DNA of 6,143 nucleotides from an uncultured Chthoniobacterales bacterium. GTDB taxonomy: Bacteria > Verrucomicrobiota > Verrucomicrobiae > Chthoniobacterales > UBA10450. Positions within the stretch are counted from its first letter, which is position 1, and each line of letters starts with the position of its first letter. Position numbers and translations under genes: made by a program. Positions 1 through 5,938 of this stretch are shown in pieces. Below the pieces are notes generated by a model that was not told the DNA's origin, made no database searches, and saw only the letters and a list, made by a program, of their open reading frames with translations. The stretch covers positions 1 through 6,143 of the forward strand of contig CATPCN010000043.1 in the NCBI GenBank assembly GCA_955652855.1, written 5' to 3'.

Positions 1-1164
1 CGGCTCTACAACGCACGCACGCGCAAGGGACTGTTCACCGTAATGCGCGACGCCGCCGGCGTGCGGCTCGCCGCCGAGTTGATCGATGATCTGGAGAAAT
101 TCTTCGGTTCGGTGGAATCGAAATCCGATTTTCGAAAAGGCCGCGAGTTTCGCGTGCGCGATGTCGATCTTGTCCCGGACACGATCACCGGCCGGCTGGT
201 CGCGCTCCAGGCGCGAATCGCTGAAGTGGTGAAGCGCGCCGATGACGAAATTTTGAAAGCGGAGCTGCAGGAATTTGGCCGGCGCGTCCGCGATGCGCGC
301 GATGGTATCAGCATTTTCCTGGAGCAAAGCGCGCCGCAACACGTCTACTGGGTCGAGCGCACCGGAAAGACGGCGCAATTTCTTTCGCTCAACGCGGCGC
401 CGATTGATCTCGCGCCGGTTCTGCGACGGATGATTTTCCGGAATAATTGCTGCTCGGTCATGACCAGCGCGACGCTGGCAGTCGGGCGCGAGGACCTCGC
501 TTACTTTCGCGAGCGCATCGGCGCGACTGAAGCCGAGCCGTTGCAGCTTGGCAGTCCATTCGATTTTCAGAAGCAAATGAAAATGTTCGTCGTAAAAAAA
601 ATGCCCGACCCGCGCGATGCGACTTATCAGAAAGAGCTGGAACGCTGGATCGCGCATTTCGTGGAGAAGACCGATGGCTGCGCTTTTGTTCTCTTCACCA
701 GCTACCGCGACATGCAGCAAGTGGCGGGTGAGATGCAGAAATTTTTTGTGGAGAAGAAAATGAATCTGCTCGTGCAGGGTGGCGGCGCGCCGCGCGGGAA
801 ACTGCTCGAGCAATTCAAATCCATGCCGCGCAGCGTGCTGTTCGGGACCGACAGCTTCTGGGGCGGTGTCGATGTTCCGGGCGAAGCGCTTTCAAATGTG
901 ATCATCACGCGATTGCCGTTCGCGGTCCCGGATACGCCGCTGATCGAAGCGAAGCTCGAGCTCGTTCAGGAACGCGGCGGGGACGCGTTCACCGAATATT
1001 CATTGCCGGAAGCGATCTTAAAATTTCGACAAGGCGTCGGTCGGTTGATCCGGACCAAAACCGACCGCGGCATCGTGGTCGTCTTAGATAATCGCATCGT
1101 GACCAAGCCGTACGGCCGCGCCTTCATGCAGGCGCTCCCGAAATGTCCGGTCGAAATTGTTTAA
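1..1164 (+). CDS. DinG/XPD-type ATP-dependent DNA helicase, C-terminal part (5' truncated by window edge)
   Basis: This is the second RecA-like half of a superfamily 2 (DinG/YoaA/XPD) helicase, a cytoplasmic ATP-driven 5'-3' DNA-unwinding enzyme of repair and replication. The frame is open from base 1, giving 387 visible residues; the ATG at 43 is internal, because the preceding codons read as protein. Visible motifs, numbered from base 1, are: MTSATL at 154-159 (motif III), VLFTSYR at 230-236 (motif IV), LFGTDSFWGGVDVPG at 280-294 (motif V), and FRQGVGRLIR at 342-351 (motif VI, with the arginine finger), followed by VLDNRI. Walker A, the DEAH box and any iron-sulfur cysteines would lie upstream, outside the window, so it cannot be said whether this member carries an Fe-S cluster. 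A hand count gives about 60% GC over 241-300. No clear terminator follows the TAA. Family assignment is secure; the choice between DinG and another paralogue is not. Confidence 0.93.
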   Translation, partial: RLYNARTRKGLFTVMRDAAGVRLAAELIDDLEKFFGSVESKSDFRKGREFRVRDVDLVPDTITGRLVALQARIAEVVKRADDEILKAELQEFGRRVRDARDGISIFLEQSAPQHVYWVERTGKTAQFLSLNAAPIDLAPVLRRMIFRNNCCSVMTSATLAVGREDLAYFRERIGATEAEPLQLGSPFDFQKQMKMFVVKKMPDPRDATYQKELERWIAHFVEKTDGCAFVLFTSYRDMQQVAGEMQKFFVEKKMNLLVQGGGAPRGKLLEQFKSMPRSVLFGTDSFWGGVDVPGEALSNVIITRLPFAVPDTPLIEAKLELVQERGGDAFTEYSLPEAILKFRQGVGRLIRTKTDRGIVVVLDNRIVTKPYGRAFMQALPKCPVEIV

Positions 1165-1221
1165 GAAGGCGATGGCACGCCAATATCGTCCGGTCGTGCG
1201 ATCAGACGCGTGAAGAGGGGC

Positions 1222-1299
1222 GTTTGTTTTTCCGCGCACGATCCAGCGCAGGACCTCGCGCTCCCGGGGCGTCAGCTCTGATTGCCGGCTTCGTGCTCG
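1222..1299 (-). pseudogene. Relic of a LuxR/GerE-type helix-turn-helix (N-terminal half of the HTH)
   Basis: Reading the minus strand, codons 1278 to 1222 give ELTPREREVLRWIVRGKTN. This matches the start of the LuxR/GerE DNA-binding domain, whose family pattern is LTxRExEVLxxxxxGxxN. The frame is open upstream only to a TGA at 1300-1302, so no receiver domain precedes it. After KTN the expected recognition helices (EIA..L..S..TV..H) are absent, and the frame runs into unrelated sequence towards the helicase stop. I read this as a decayed fragment of a response regulator once convergent with the helicase. A different part of a LuxR-type HTH lies at 1697-1765 on the same strand, but in an order that cannot be one simply interrupted gene. 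The match is short, so a chance resemblance is possible. Confidence 0.5.
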
Positions 1300-1348
1300 T
1301 CACTGGTCACTGCTTTCCTTTTCAGTTTTCGGCTTTTCAGGGCTTCGG
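1299..1348. repeat. Short degenerate tandem repeats upstream of the lipoprotein gene
   Basis: Two small tandem repeats lie side by side. GTCACTG occurs twice in direct succession at 1299-1312. A unit of about 15 bases beginning CTTTTCAG and ending TTCGG occurs at 1318-1332 and again, slightly altered, at 1333-1348. Both are direct repeats read by eye. They lie between the LuxR relic and the lipoprotein start. No function can be assigned. Confidence 0.5.
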
Positions 1349-1354
1349 AATAAT
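1326..1354 (+). promoter_or_regulatory. Possible promoter of the lipoprotein gene
   Basis: AATAAT at 1349-1354 matches the sigma-70 -10 consensus at five of six bases. It follows TTTTCG (1326-1331, three of six to -35) at a 17-base spacing. The local sequence is AT-rich compared with its surroundings. Transcription would begin only a few bases before the ATG at 1368, so the leader would be very short. This is weak support based on consensus matching alone, and promoter rules may differ in this lineage. Confidence 0.2.
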
Positions 1355-1367
1355 TTTATTTAGATGC

Positions 1368-1700
1368 ATGCGCATGCTCATTCGAAAGCTATTTCCTGTT
1401 TGTGTCGCGGCGGTTTTGGTCAGTTGCAGCAATGGGCCAGTCGAATACGCGGCAGACAACAGCGGCGGTTATCTACACCAGATATCGACCGATCCGGCAG
1501 AAATTTTCCGGAGCAAAGTCGATCATGAAGCGGAGCTTGAGGCTCGCGGCGTCGAACCTCCGGTGGGTAACACCAGTTGGCGCGATTTCTGGACAAAAAT
1601 GATCGCCTATTGGACGGGACCAGATGGTCTGGGGACGCACCAGCAGGTCACCGCATACATTGTTCAGCAGAGACGCGCGCGAGGTCTTCCAGCGCTTTAA
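1368..1700 (+). CDS. Small predicted lipoprotein of unknown function (110 aa)
   Basis: I do not recognise this protein. It starts with a short basic stretch (MRMLIRK), then a hydrophobic segment and a lipobox LVSC with the acceptor cysteine at residue 20. It should therefore be processed by lipoprotein signal peptidase and anchored to a membrane. The residue after Cys is Ser, not Asp, which by the enterobacterial rule favours the outer membrane. The mature part is about 90 residues, polar, and has a Trp-rich stretch near residues 71-82 (W71, W75, W82). No repeats or catalytic motifs are evident. The frame is open upstream to 1143, but a start at 1368, or at the in-frame ATG at 1374, puts the signal peptide at the N-terminus. 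No convincing ribosome binding site is visible. Its stop overlaps the stop of a minus-strand LuxR relic within TTTAAA. Confidence 0.75.
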   Translation: MRMLIRKLFPVCVAAVLVSCSNGPVEYAADNSGGYLHQISTDPAEIFRSKVDHEAELEARGVEPPVGNTSWRDFWTKMIAYWTGPDGLGTHQQVTAYIVQQRRARGLPAL

Positions 1701-1765
1701 ACATCGCGCGGGACGAAACTTGCCGCGGCCGCAGTCCGGTTCTCGACCCCGAGCTTCGGATAGAG
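1697..1765 (-). pseudogene. Relic of a LuxR-type response regulator (C-terminal tail of the HTH)
   Basis: On the minus strand, codons 1756 to 1697 read KLGVENRTAAA followed by nine more residues and TAA. This is the usual end of a LuxR/GerE domain, where the last helix reads K-L-G-V-x-x-R-T-x-A-A. The match begins at about 1765. Upstream the same frame enters the 3' end of the large gene in a different reading frame and loses any HTH similarity. The stop overlaps the lipoprotein stop, which suggests the intact regulator was once a tightly packed convergent neighbour of that gene. The 5' part is missing, most simply because the large gene replaced or displaced it. Confidence is limited by the short match. 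Confidence 0.5.
1754..1765. repeat. 12-bp direct repeat, left copy (flanks the large gene)
   Basis: CTTCGGATAGAG here is identical to 5835-5846, in the same orientation. With loose extension (GCGTGAG here, TTTGAG there) the similarity continues for a few bases. This copy lies 7 bases beyond the stop of the large gene, exactly where similarity to the LuxR tail begins. It could mark an insertion boundary or target duplication. Confidence 0.45.
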
Positions 1766-1766
1766 G

Positions 1767-1779
1767 CGTGAGTCACGCG
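1767..1779. repeat. 13-nt palindrome over the stop codon of the large gene
   Basis: GCGTGAGTCACGC has perfect 6-base arms around one central base, and it covers the TGA stop (minus strand, 1773-1775) of the large gene. There is no U-tract, and a one-base loop cannot form a normal terminator hairpin. It is better read as a possible protein-binding site, a junction scar, or chance. Confidence 0.4.
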
Positions 1780-4700
1780 TCGTCGAATGGATGTCTAGCG
1801 GCTTCACGTTCGGCGTCCCGTTCATACCAAACGGCGAGCTCACGAACCACGGTCGCGAGCCGGTGAAAGCCGGCAGCTTCAACATCGTCCGCCCTTTGAC
1901 GATATTTATTCGCGAGCTCACGCTCTTCTTTGCCAGCAGTAAAGCCGTGAACGCCGCGTATGTTAAACAGCTCTGTCGTGAACCCCGATCGCATCTTGTC
2001 AGCCGATTTTCCATTCAAAGACTCGGCGACTGTTTTATGGATCCATAGGCCATCCGGATCGGGTGGCGCATATGGTAGAACCTGTCCCAACTGGCTCATC
2101 GCAATGTTAAGATGGCCCGATTTTTCAGCAGACTTCTGAACTGCAGATAACCACTCACTGAATTTTTTGGAGTCGAATGTGTTCGCGTCAATCTTGCCTG
2201 GCGGCGCCTGCCATCTCATCAATAGACGATAAGCGTTTTCGGCAATTCGTTTTTTCTCTTCGGGTCCCTCTTTGGGAGGTTGATCTTTTTCGCGTTCAGA
2301 CCTGAAAATTGTCCGAATGATCTCACAATAAAAGTCGGGATCTGTTGCCAGGCGGGTTTCCAGGTGCTTTGGCGTTCCACCGGAGTACCCATCGAGCAAC
2401 GGTAAATAGCCCCACTCAATTTCGAAAAGGTCATCGGGCTTTGTCTCTGAGTTTTCTTGAAGCCAATTGATCAAGTCTATGGCTGCGTGTTGATCAAGTG
2501 AATTGGTAGGCTCCTTGGATGTCAGATTCTCTTTCAATACGCGAACGACGAAATCGGGTGAGGGGGAGCCCTTATCGTGAATCAACAGGTCAACGCACTC
2601 CATGGCCGCACGTGGGCGCGCATTTGCTAAGAACCTTTCCGCTGCTTCCAAGAGCTGGTCTTTTGCTTGGTACGGATTCGCGCGGATCTCTGTCCAATAT
2701 TCAGCCTCGCGGTCGGCGAGGAGTTCCTTGGCGCGTCTCCACGTTTCAGCTTCGAATGGAAGGAGAAGAAGAAATGCTTTCTTTTCAGGTAACGTCCAGG
2801 ACGCCTGGATAGTCTTGTCTACCCAAGGCCATTTGTCCTTCCAGAACCGGCGCCATACAAACCCAGCCACGAATTGTTTTGTCCAAGCCTTGTCAGATCC
2901 GAGCTGTTCCGGAAGAAGCACGCTGTCGAGATCGTCCGGTGCGACAGAGCCTAGCGCTTCACCAACTTGAGAGGGCGCCGAGACGGATTCTGCAAATGTG
3001 AGGACGCCGCTGATATCAGACTTTTCCAATATTTCGGCAACAGCAGCTTGTCGTCGTTCGTCTAATCTTTCGCGCTGCCGTTCGAAATCTCCTTTCTCAT
3101 CCATCAGTTCGAAATCGTGTTGAACGAAGAGGCGGCGGTGGATCAATTCCGGCGTGTCTGGGCGCAGTCTCACTGCAACTTCCTCGATTCGAGTCACTGT
3201 ATCTGGAGTCATGGCCCACTGCGCGTCAGCGAACTTCTTGTGTTTCGTGACTAACCGCTCGAGCTGTTCCCACAGGCGAGTGCGATCTCCTGCAGGCAAA
3301 TTGACAATTGCGTCCGACGAAAGATGACTCAGCAGTCGCGCTTGCGCGTCCGGTGGCAAGTCTTGGAGCTTATCGATCAATTCGAGCAGCTTGTCACGGT
3401 CGGTTGCCGCGATTTGCGCTGCGAGATCGGCATACGCGGCAACTTGGTCCCAATACTCCTTCATTGTGATTTTCTCGGAGTAATCTACAGGAATTAGCTC
3501 GCGCCAGGCTGGCTTCCGCGTGCCGGACGAAAAGCCGTGGGAACTGGGAACCAGATTGAGCAGCAATTTCCAACCAATCTGCGGCGATTCCTTAACTAAT
3601 GTTTCTACGGCCGCGCGACGCTTCTGAATCGGTGCACAAGTTTGTGGAAACCATGGAAGAAAGATTGTGGCCAACGAATTGGCGGGTCGATTTGTCCAAT
3701 TCCCTCCAGGATCAATTTCTGCCAGTTCACCTAATATCACTGTCACGCGTGCTAAATAGTCGGAGTGCCATGCGAGCGTCTCCAAAGCCCACAACAAGCC
3801 CGTCATGTAATTGATTCCGTCAATCCCAGAGCGCTCTTGAGTGAACACATCCGAAAAAGGTTTAGCGTGATCTGCCAATGCTTTTTCCACTGCGCCCAGA
3901 AATTCGTCTGGTGCCGCCTCTGCTAAAAGCGGAAGCACATCTTTCAAGCTAGCCCACAATTGCCAATCGGCGTTTTCAAGAAGATGCCAGACGGTAAGGA
4001 TCGATACATTCTCCGGCTTTCCAATACTGCAGGAAGCTAGCGCCTTCGGATAGCTGCCGAGCAACGCTAGTGTCTCCGCAATTCCCTCTCTGATGATATC
4101 AGAGTACGGGCGTCTCTCGGCATCTCGCGTGAATTTCCAGCGTTCCTCTGGTGGCAGGTTTAGCTTCGGGTCGCGCTCGCTCAATATGCGGAGAGCGACC
4201 TTTTGGAATCGATCCAGATCGTTGTCGAAAAGAAACCGACCTAGAGTTTGCCAACCCTCAAATCGTGACACGAATTTCCATCTTTCATCACGTTGGATTA
4301 GGGGAGGGTCCGGACGCAACGTCATTGGGCGCACGTTCCGAATCCACTCCCCGTATTCTTTTCCCACGGATTCCTCCACTGCCGTTCGATCTTCCTGCAA
4401 ATTCGCATCCCATCTCCCGATTAGTACTGCGAGTGCGAGTTCTCCGGCCTGTGTGCCCGCAGCCCACTCGGGCGATGCCGACAAATCAAGGAGCAGTCGC
4501 TTCAGAATGGGAATGGTACCGCCACAGAGGTCTGCGACTTTTCGGGCGCGCTCAGGCTCATAGCCTGACTCCCCAAGTGCTTTTGCAAGTTCGAACGAAT
4601 TCGCCTCGTATAAGCGGGCCGAATTGCTATGGGAACCGGTGCCTGGATTGCCCGAAAAAATTACCGCGTGGCGATGCGTCTTCGCTTGCTGTCTCAAATC

Positions 4701-5564
4701 TGCTCCAGTTCCACCAACGTCCAGAGCTGGATGCGCAACGAACACGTGAGGCGTCTGCAACGTGCACATCACTTTCCACGTAGCGGGCTGGTCGATAATC
4801 AAACATCGACTCGCGAACGCGGATTGTTGCGGAAGTGGAAGGGACGCCAAACTCGCCGAAACAAAGTCTACACCTTCCTCTGGATATCTCGTTTGGAGCA
4901 AAAGCTCGTGCGTTTCCCCTTGAAACAATTTTACTAACTTTTGGACGGCTTCGTCCCGTCCGATAAGAAATATTTTTGGCTTGAGCTCAGGAGGTGAGCC
5001 GTAAAGGTGAAGGTTTTTCCAGTGAAGCGCAGGCGTCGTTAGACCATGCGTTGGAAGCCCGAATTGATCTGCCAGCCAAAAATCGATTTCGGGGAATAGA
5101 TACAGCCATTGCGCGAGTTTCGTACCGTCGATGATTTTTATAGCCTTCCACTTCGTCGACTTTCGGTTCTCGAGCCATTTACGTTGGCTGTCGGAATTCC
5201 AACGGCGGTAGCCGGAGCGTGGTGTCACGAAAACAAACGTCGACGCTGCCTGTTCCTCCTCGGACGTTTGATCCGTTCTCTTTTTGAAATCCGATGTCGC
5301 TTTCGACGCTGGATCTCCATCGGTCCCTAACTCCCAGAAACTTTGTCCCGCGGGTACGTAAGGTTCAAAAGCGGTCGGCGAAACAAGAACGCCATCCCAA
5401 CCCTGCTGGCGGACGCTTCCTCTAACAGGAATTCGCAATTCGTTTGGATTCTGAACGGATGCGCAAATTAATCTGAGCACCAGTTCAGGAACTATTCCGC
5501 GCGATTCGGCATAATCCGCGTGAGTGTCGAGCTTCTCCTCTGTGATAATGGGGGTGTGTTGCAT
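1773..5564 (-). CDS. Large three-part protein: endonuclease-like, STAND-like with degenerate P-loop, helical solenoid; candidate antiviral defence protein (1263 aa)
   Basis: I cannot name this protein. Numbering is from ATG 5564. Residues 14-188 look like a restriction-endonuclease fold: GWDG (D57), WELGT (E78), K88 in a following KR-rich helix, then the strands TFVFVTPR (109-116) and AIKIIDG. IGRDE (201-205) opens a STAND-like NTPase region. The expected P-loop (221-238) has no GK[ST], but a Walker-B-like CLIID (254-258) and a sensor-like strand HAVIFSGN (299-306) remain. GRWD (383), DPPL (419) and WKFVS (429-433) fit a winged-helix region. From about 450 to 1263 the sequence is helical and repeat-like, with a charged helix at 822-848 and a Trp-dense patch at 894-923. 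There is no signal peptide or membrane segment, so it is probably cytoplasmic. The reading frame is intact. A GTG at 5630 would add 22 residues; the ATG fits the conserved start better, though neither has a clear ribosome binding site. The order effector, switch, solenoid resembles Avs/NLR-like defence proteins. Function is inference. Confidence 0.85.
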   Translation of the reverse strand: MQHTPIITEEKLDTHADYAESRGIVPELVLRLICASVQNPNELRIPVRGSVRQQGWDGVLVSPTAFEPYVPAGQSFWELGTDGDPASKATSDFKKRTDQTSEEEQAASTFVFVTPRSGYRRWNSDSQRKWLENRKSTKWKAIKIIDGTKLAQWLYLFPEIDFWLADQFGLPTHGLTTPALHWKNLHLYGSPPELKPKIFLIGRDEAVQKLVKLFQGETHELLLQTRYPEEGVDFVSASLASLPLPQQSAFASRCLIIDQPATWKVMCTLQTPHVFVAHPALDVGGTGADLRQQAKTHRHAVIFSGNPGTGSHSNSARLYEANSFELAKALGESGYEPERARKVADLCGGTIPILKRLLLDLSASPEWAAGTQAGELALAVLIGRWDANLQEDRTAVEESVGKEYGEWIRNVRPMTLRPDPPLIQRDERWKFVSRFEGWQTLGRFLFDNDLDRFQKVALRILSERDPKLNLPPEERWKFTRDAERRPYSDIIREGIAETLALLGSYPKALASCSIGKPENVSILTVWHLLENADWQLWASLKDVLPLLAEAAPDEFLGAVEKALADHAKPFSDVFTQERSGIDGINYMTGLLWALETLAWHSDYLARVTVILGELAEIDPGGNWTNRPANSLATIFLPWFPQTCAPIQKRRAAVETLVKESPQIGWKLLLNLVPSSHGFSSGTRKPAWRELIPVDYSEKITMKEYWDQVAAYADLAAQIAATDRDKLLELIDKLQDLPPDAQARLLSHLSSDAIVNLPAGDRTRLWEQLERLVTKHKKFADAQWAMTPDTVTRIEEVAVRLRPDTPELIHRRLFVQHDFELMDEKGDFERQRERLDERRQAAVAEILEKSDISGVLTFAESVSAPSQVGEALGSVAPDDLDSVLLPEQLGSDKAWTKQFVAGFVWRRFWKDKWPWVDKTIQASWTLPEKKAFLLLLPFEAETWRRAKELLADREAEYWTEIRANPYQAKDQLLEAAERFLANARPRAAMECVDLLIHDKGSPSPDFVVRVLKENLTSKEPTNSLDQHAAIDLINWLQENSETKPDDLFEIEWGYLPLLDGYSGGTPKHLETRLATDPDFYCEIIRTIFRSEREKDQPPKEGPEEKKRIAENAYRLLMRWQAPPGKIDANTFDSKKFSEWLSAVQKSAEKSGHLNIAMSQLGQVLPYAPPDPDGLWIHKTVAESLNGKSADKMRSGFTTELFNIRGVHGFTAGKEERELANKYRQRADDVEAAGFHRLATVVRELAVWYERDAEREAARHPFDDA

Positions 5565-5614
5565 AACAAGAATATCTAGGGGTGCAGTCGTGGCTGTACG
5601 CCAGACCTCACAAG

Positions 5615-5643
5615 TATTTACACGAACCACAGGGCTTTGTGAA
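5615..5643 (-). promoter_or_regulatory. Possible promoter of the large gene
   Basis: On the minus strand, TTCACA (5643-5638; five of six to TTGACA) is followed after 17 bases by TAAATA (5620-5615). Alternatively, TGTAAA (5622-5617) sits at a 15-base spacing and matches TATAAT at four of six. Transcription would begin near 5608, downstream of the GTG at 5630 and upstream of the ATG at 5564, which agrees with choosing the ATG. The -10 match is poor. Confidence 0.25.
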
Positions 5644-5752
5644 CACGTCGCGTAAAGAATTGAGGGATAAGACGCGGAATGACTTTTGTTGTTGTAACGA
5701 AATAAGGTTAAAACGTTCCGAAATTCGTCCTCGTTCCGCGGCTACCTTTGGC

Positions 5753-5773
5753 CAACGGAGTAGGAAGCCGTTG
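5753..5773. repeat. Inverted repeat, 6-base arms around 9 bases
   Basis: CAACGG at 5753-5758 and CCGTTG at 5768-5773 are perfect reverse complements separated by nine bases. It could be an operator half-site pair upstream of the large gene or a weak hairpin in a leader transcript. No T-run follows on either strand, so it does not look like an intrinsic terminator. Confidence 0.35.
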
Positions 5774-5820
5774 TTGAATGACATCTAACTAAACTGGGGG
5801 AGAATTTTGGTAGCACAACG

Positions 5821-5835
5821 GGGTGGCGCGCCCCC
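5821..5835. repeat. GC-rich near-palindrome centred on GGCGCGCC
   Basis: GGGTGGCGCGCCCCC contains the perfect 8-base palindrome GGCGCGCC at 5825-5832 and is nearly self-complementary over its length, with one mismatched pair. It directly abuts the right copy of the 12-bp direct repeat. It may be part of a junction or a small dispersed element. Nothing else supports a role. Confidence 0.35.
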
Positions 5836-5846
5836 TTCGGATAGAG
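5835..5846. repeat. 12-bp direct repeat, right copy (flanks the large gene)
   Basis: CTTCGGATAGAG is identical to 1754-1765, in the same orientation. This copy lies about 270 bases upstream of the ATG of the large gene, so the two copies bracket roughly 4.1 kb containing that gene and its likely promoter. Confidence 0.45.
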
Positions 5847-5938
5847 TTTGAGATGCGATCTATCATCTCTGTGGACGTGGCGCGGTCACGCGGACTAATG
5901 ACTTGCAACTCGCGCGGTGCGCGGTTTTCCTAATTCGT

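Larger units (their letters stand above)
5631..5938. other. Divergent intergenic region without a convincing gene
   Basis: These 308 bases separate the large gene (leftward) from the cupin gene (rightward). No open frame of useful length has a start and coding character. The left third is AT-rich (about 43% GC over 5641-5700) and should carry promoter and control sequences for the large gene. CGTTCCG occurs twice in direct orientation at 5714-5720 and 5732-5738, 18 bases apart start to start, which could be an operator pair. An inverted repeat lies at 5753-5773 and a GC palindrome at 5821-5835. No tRNA or riboswitch fold was recognised. Confidence 0.6.

Noticed and set aside
1143..1367. N-terminal extension of the lipoprotein frame back to an ATG at 1143
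   Set aside because: It would overlap the helicase end and bury the signal peptide and lipobox about 95 residues into the protein.
1701..1772. Imperfect hairpin around TCCGG...TTCGGA as a bidirectional terminator
   Set aside because: The stem has internal mismatches and no T-run on either strand, and the bases are better explained as the coding remnant of a LuxR tail.
1768..1779. TGAGTCA core resembling a eukaryotic AP-1 site
   Set aside because: The surrounding genes are clearly bacterial, and the heptamer is part of a palindrome over a stop codon.
2519..4937. Several plus-strand open frames of 70-210 codons inside the large gene
   Set aside because: They are antisense shadows of a single long frame with clear domain motifs. 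Their translations are rich in Arg and Ser, without recognisable motifs.
5807..5851. Short plus-strand frame starting TTG after a purine-rich GGGGGAG (5796-5802), 14 codons
   Set aside because: The SD-like spacing is suggestive, but it is only 14 codons with a TTG start, ends 87 bases before the cupin ATG, and has no regulatory sense such as repeated codons or an attenuator hairpin.
5789..5932. Minus-strand open stretch of about 46 codons including ISPR, loosely like a LuxR recognition helix
   Set aside because: The spacing to the 12-bp repeat and the LuxR tail does not fit an HTH, there is no start near its beginning, and the resemblance is four residues long. It does not support a reconstructed regulator.
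5903..5934. TTGCAA with a downstream CCTAAT as the cupin promoter
   Set aside because: The spacing is 20 bases and the -10 match is poor; there is not enough to annotate.
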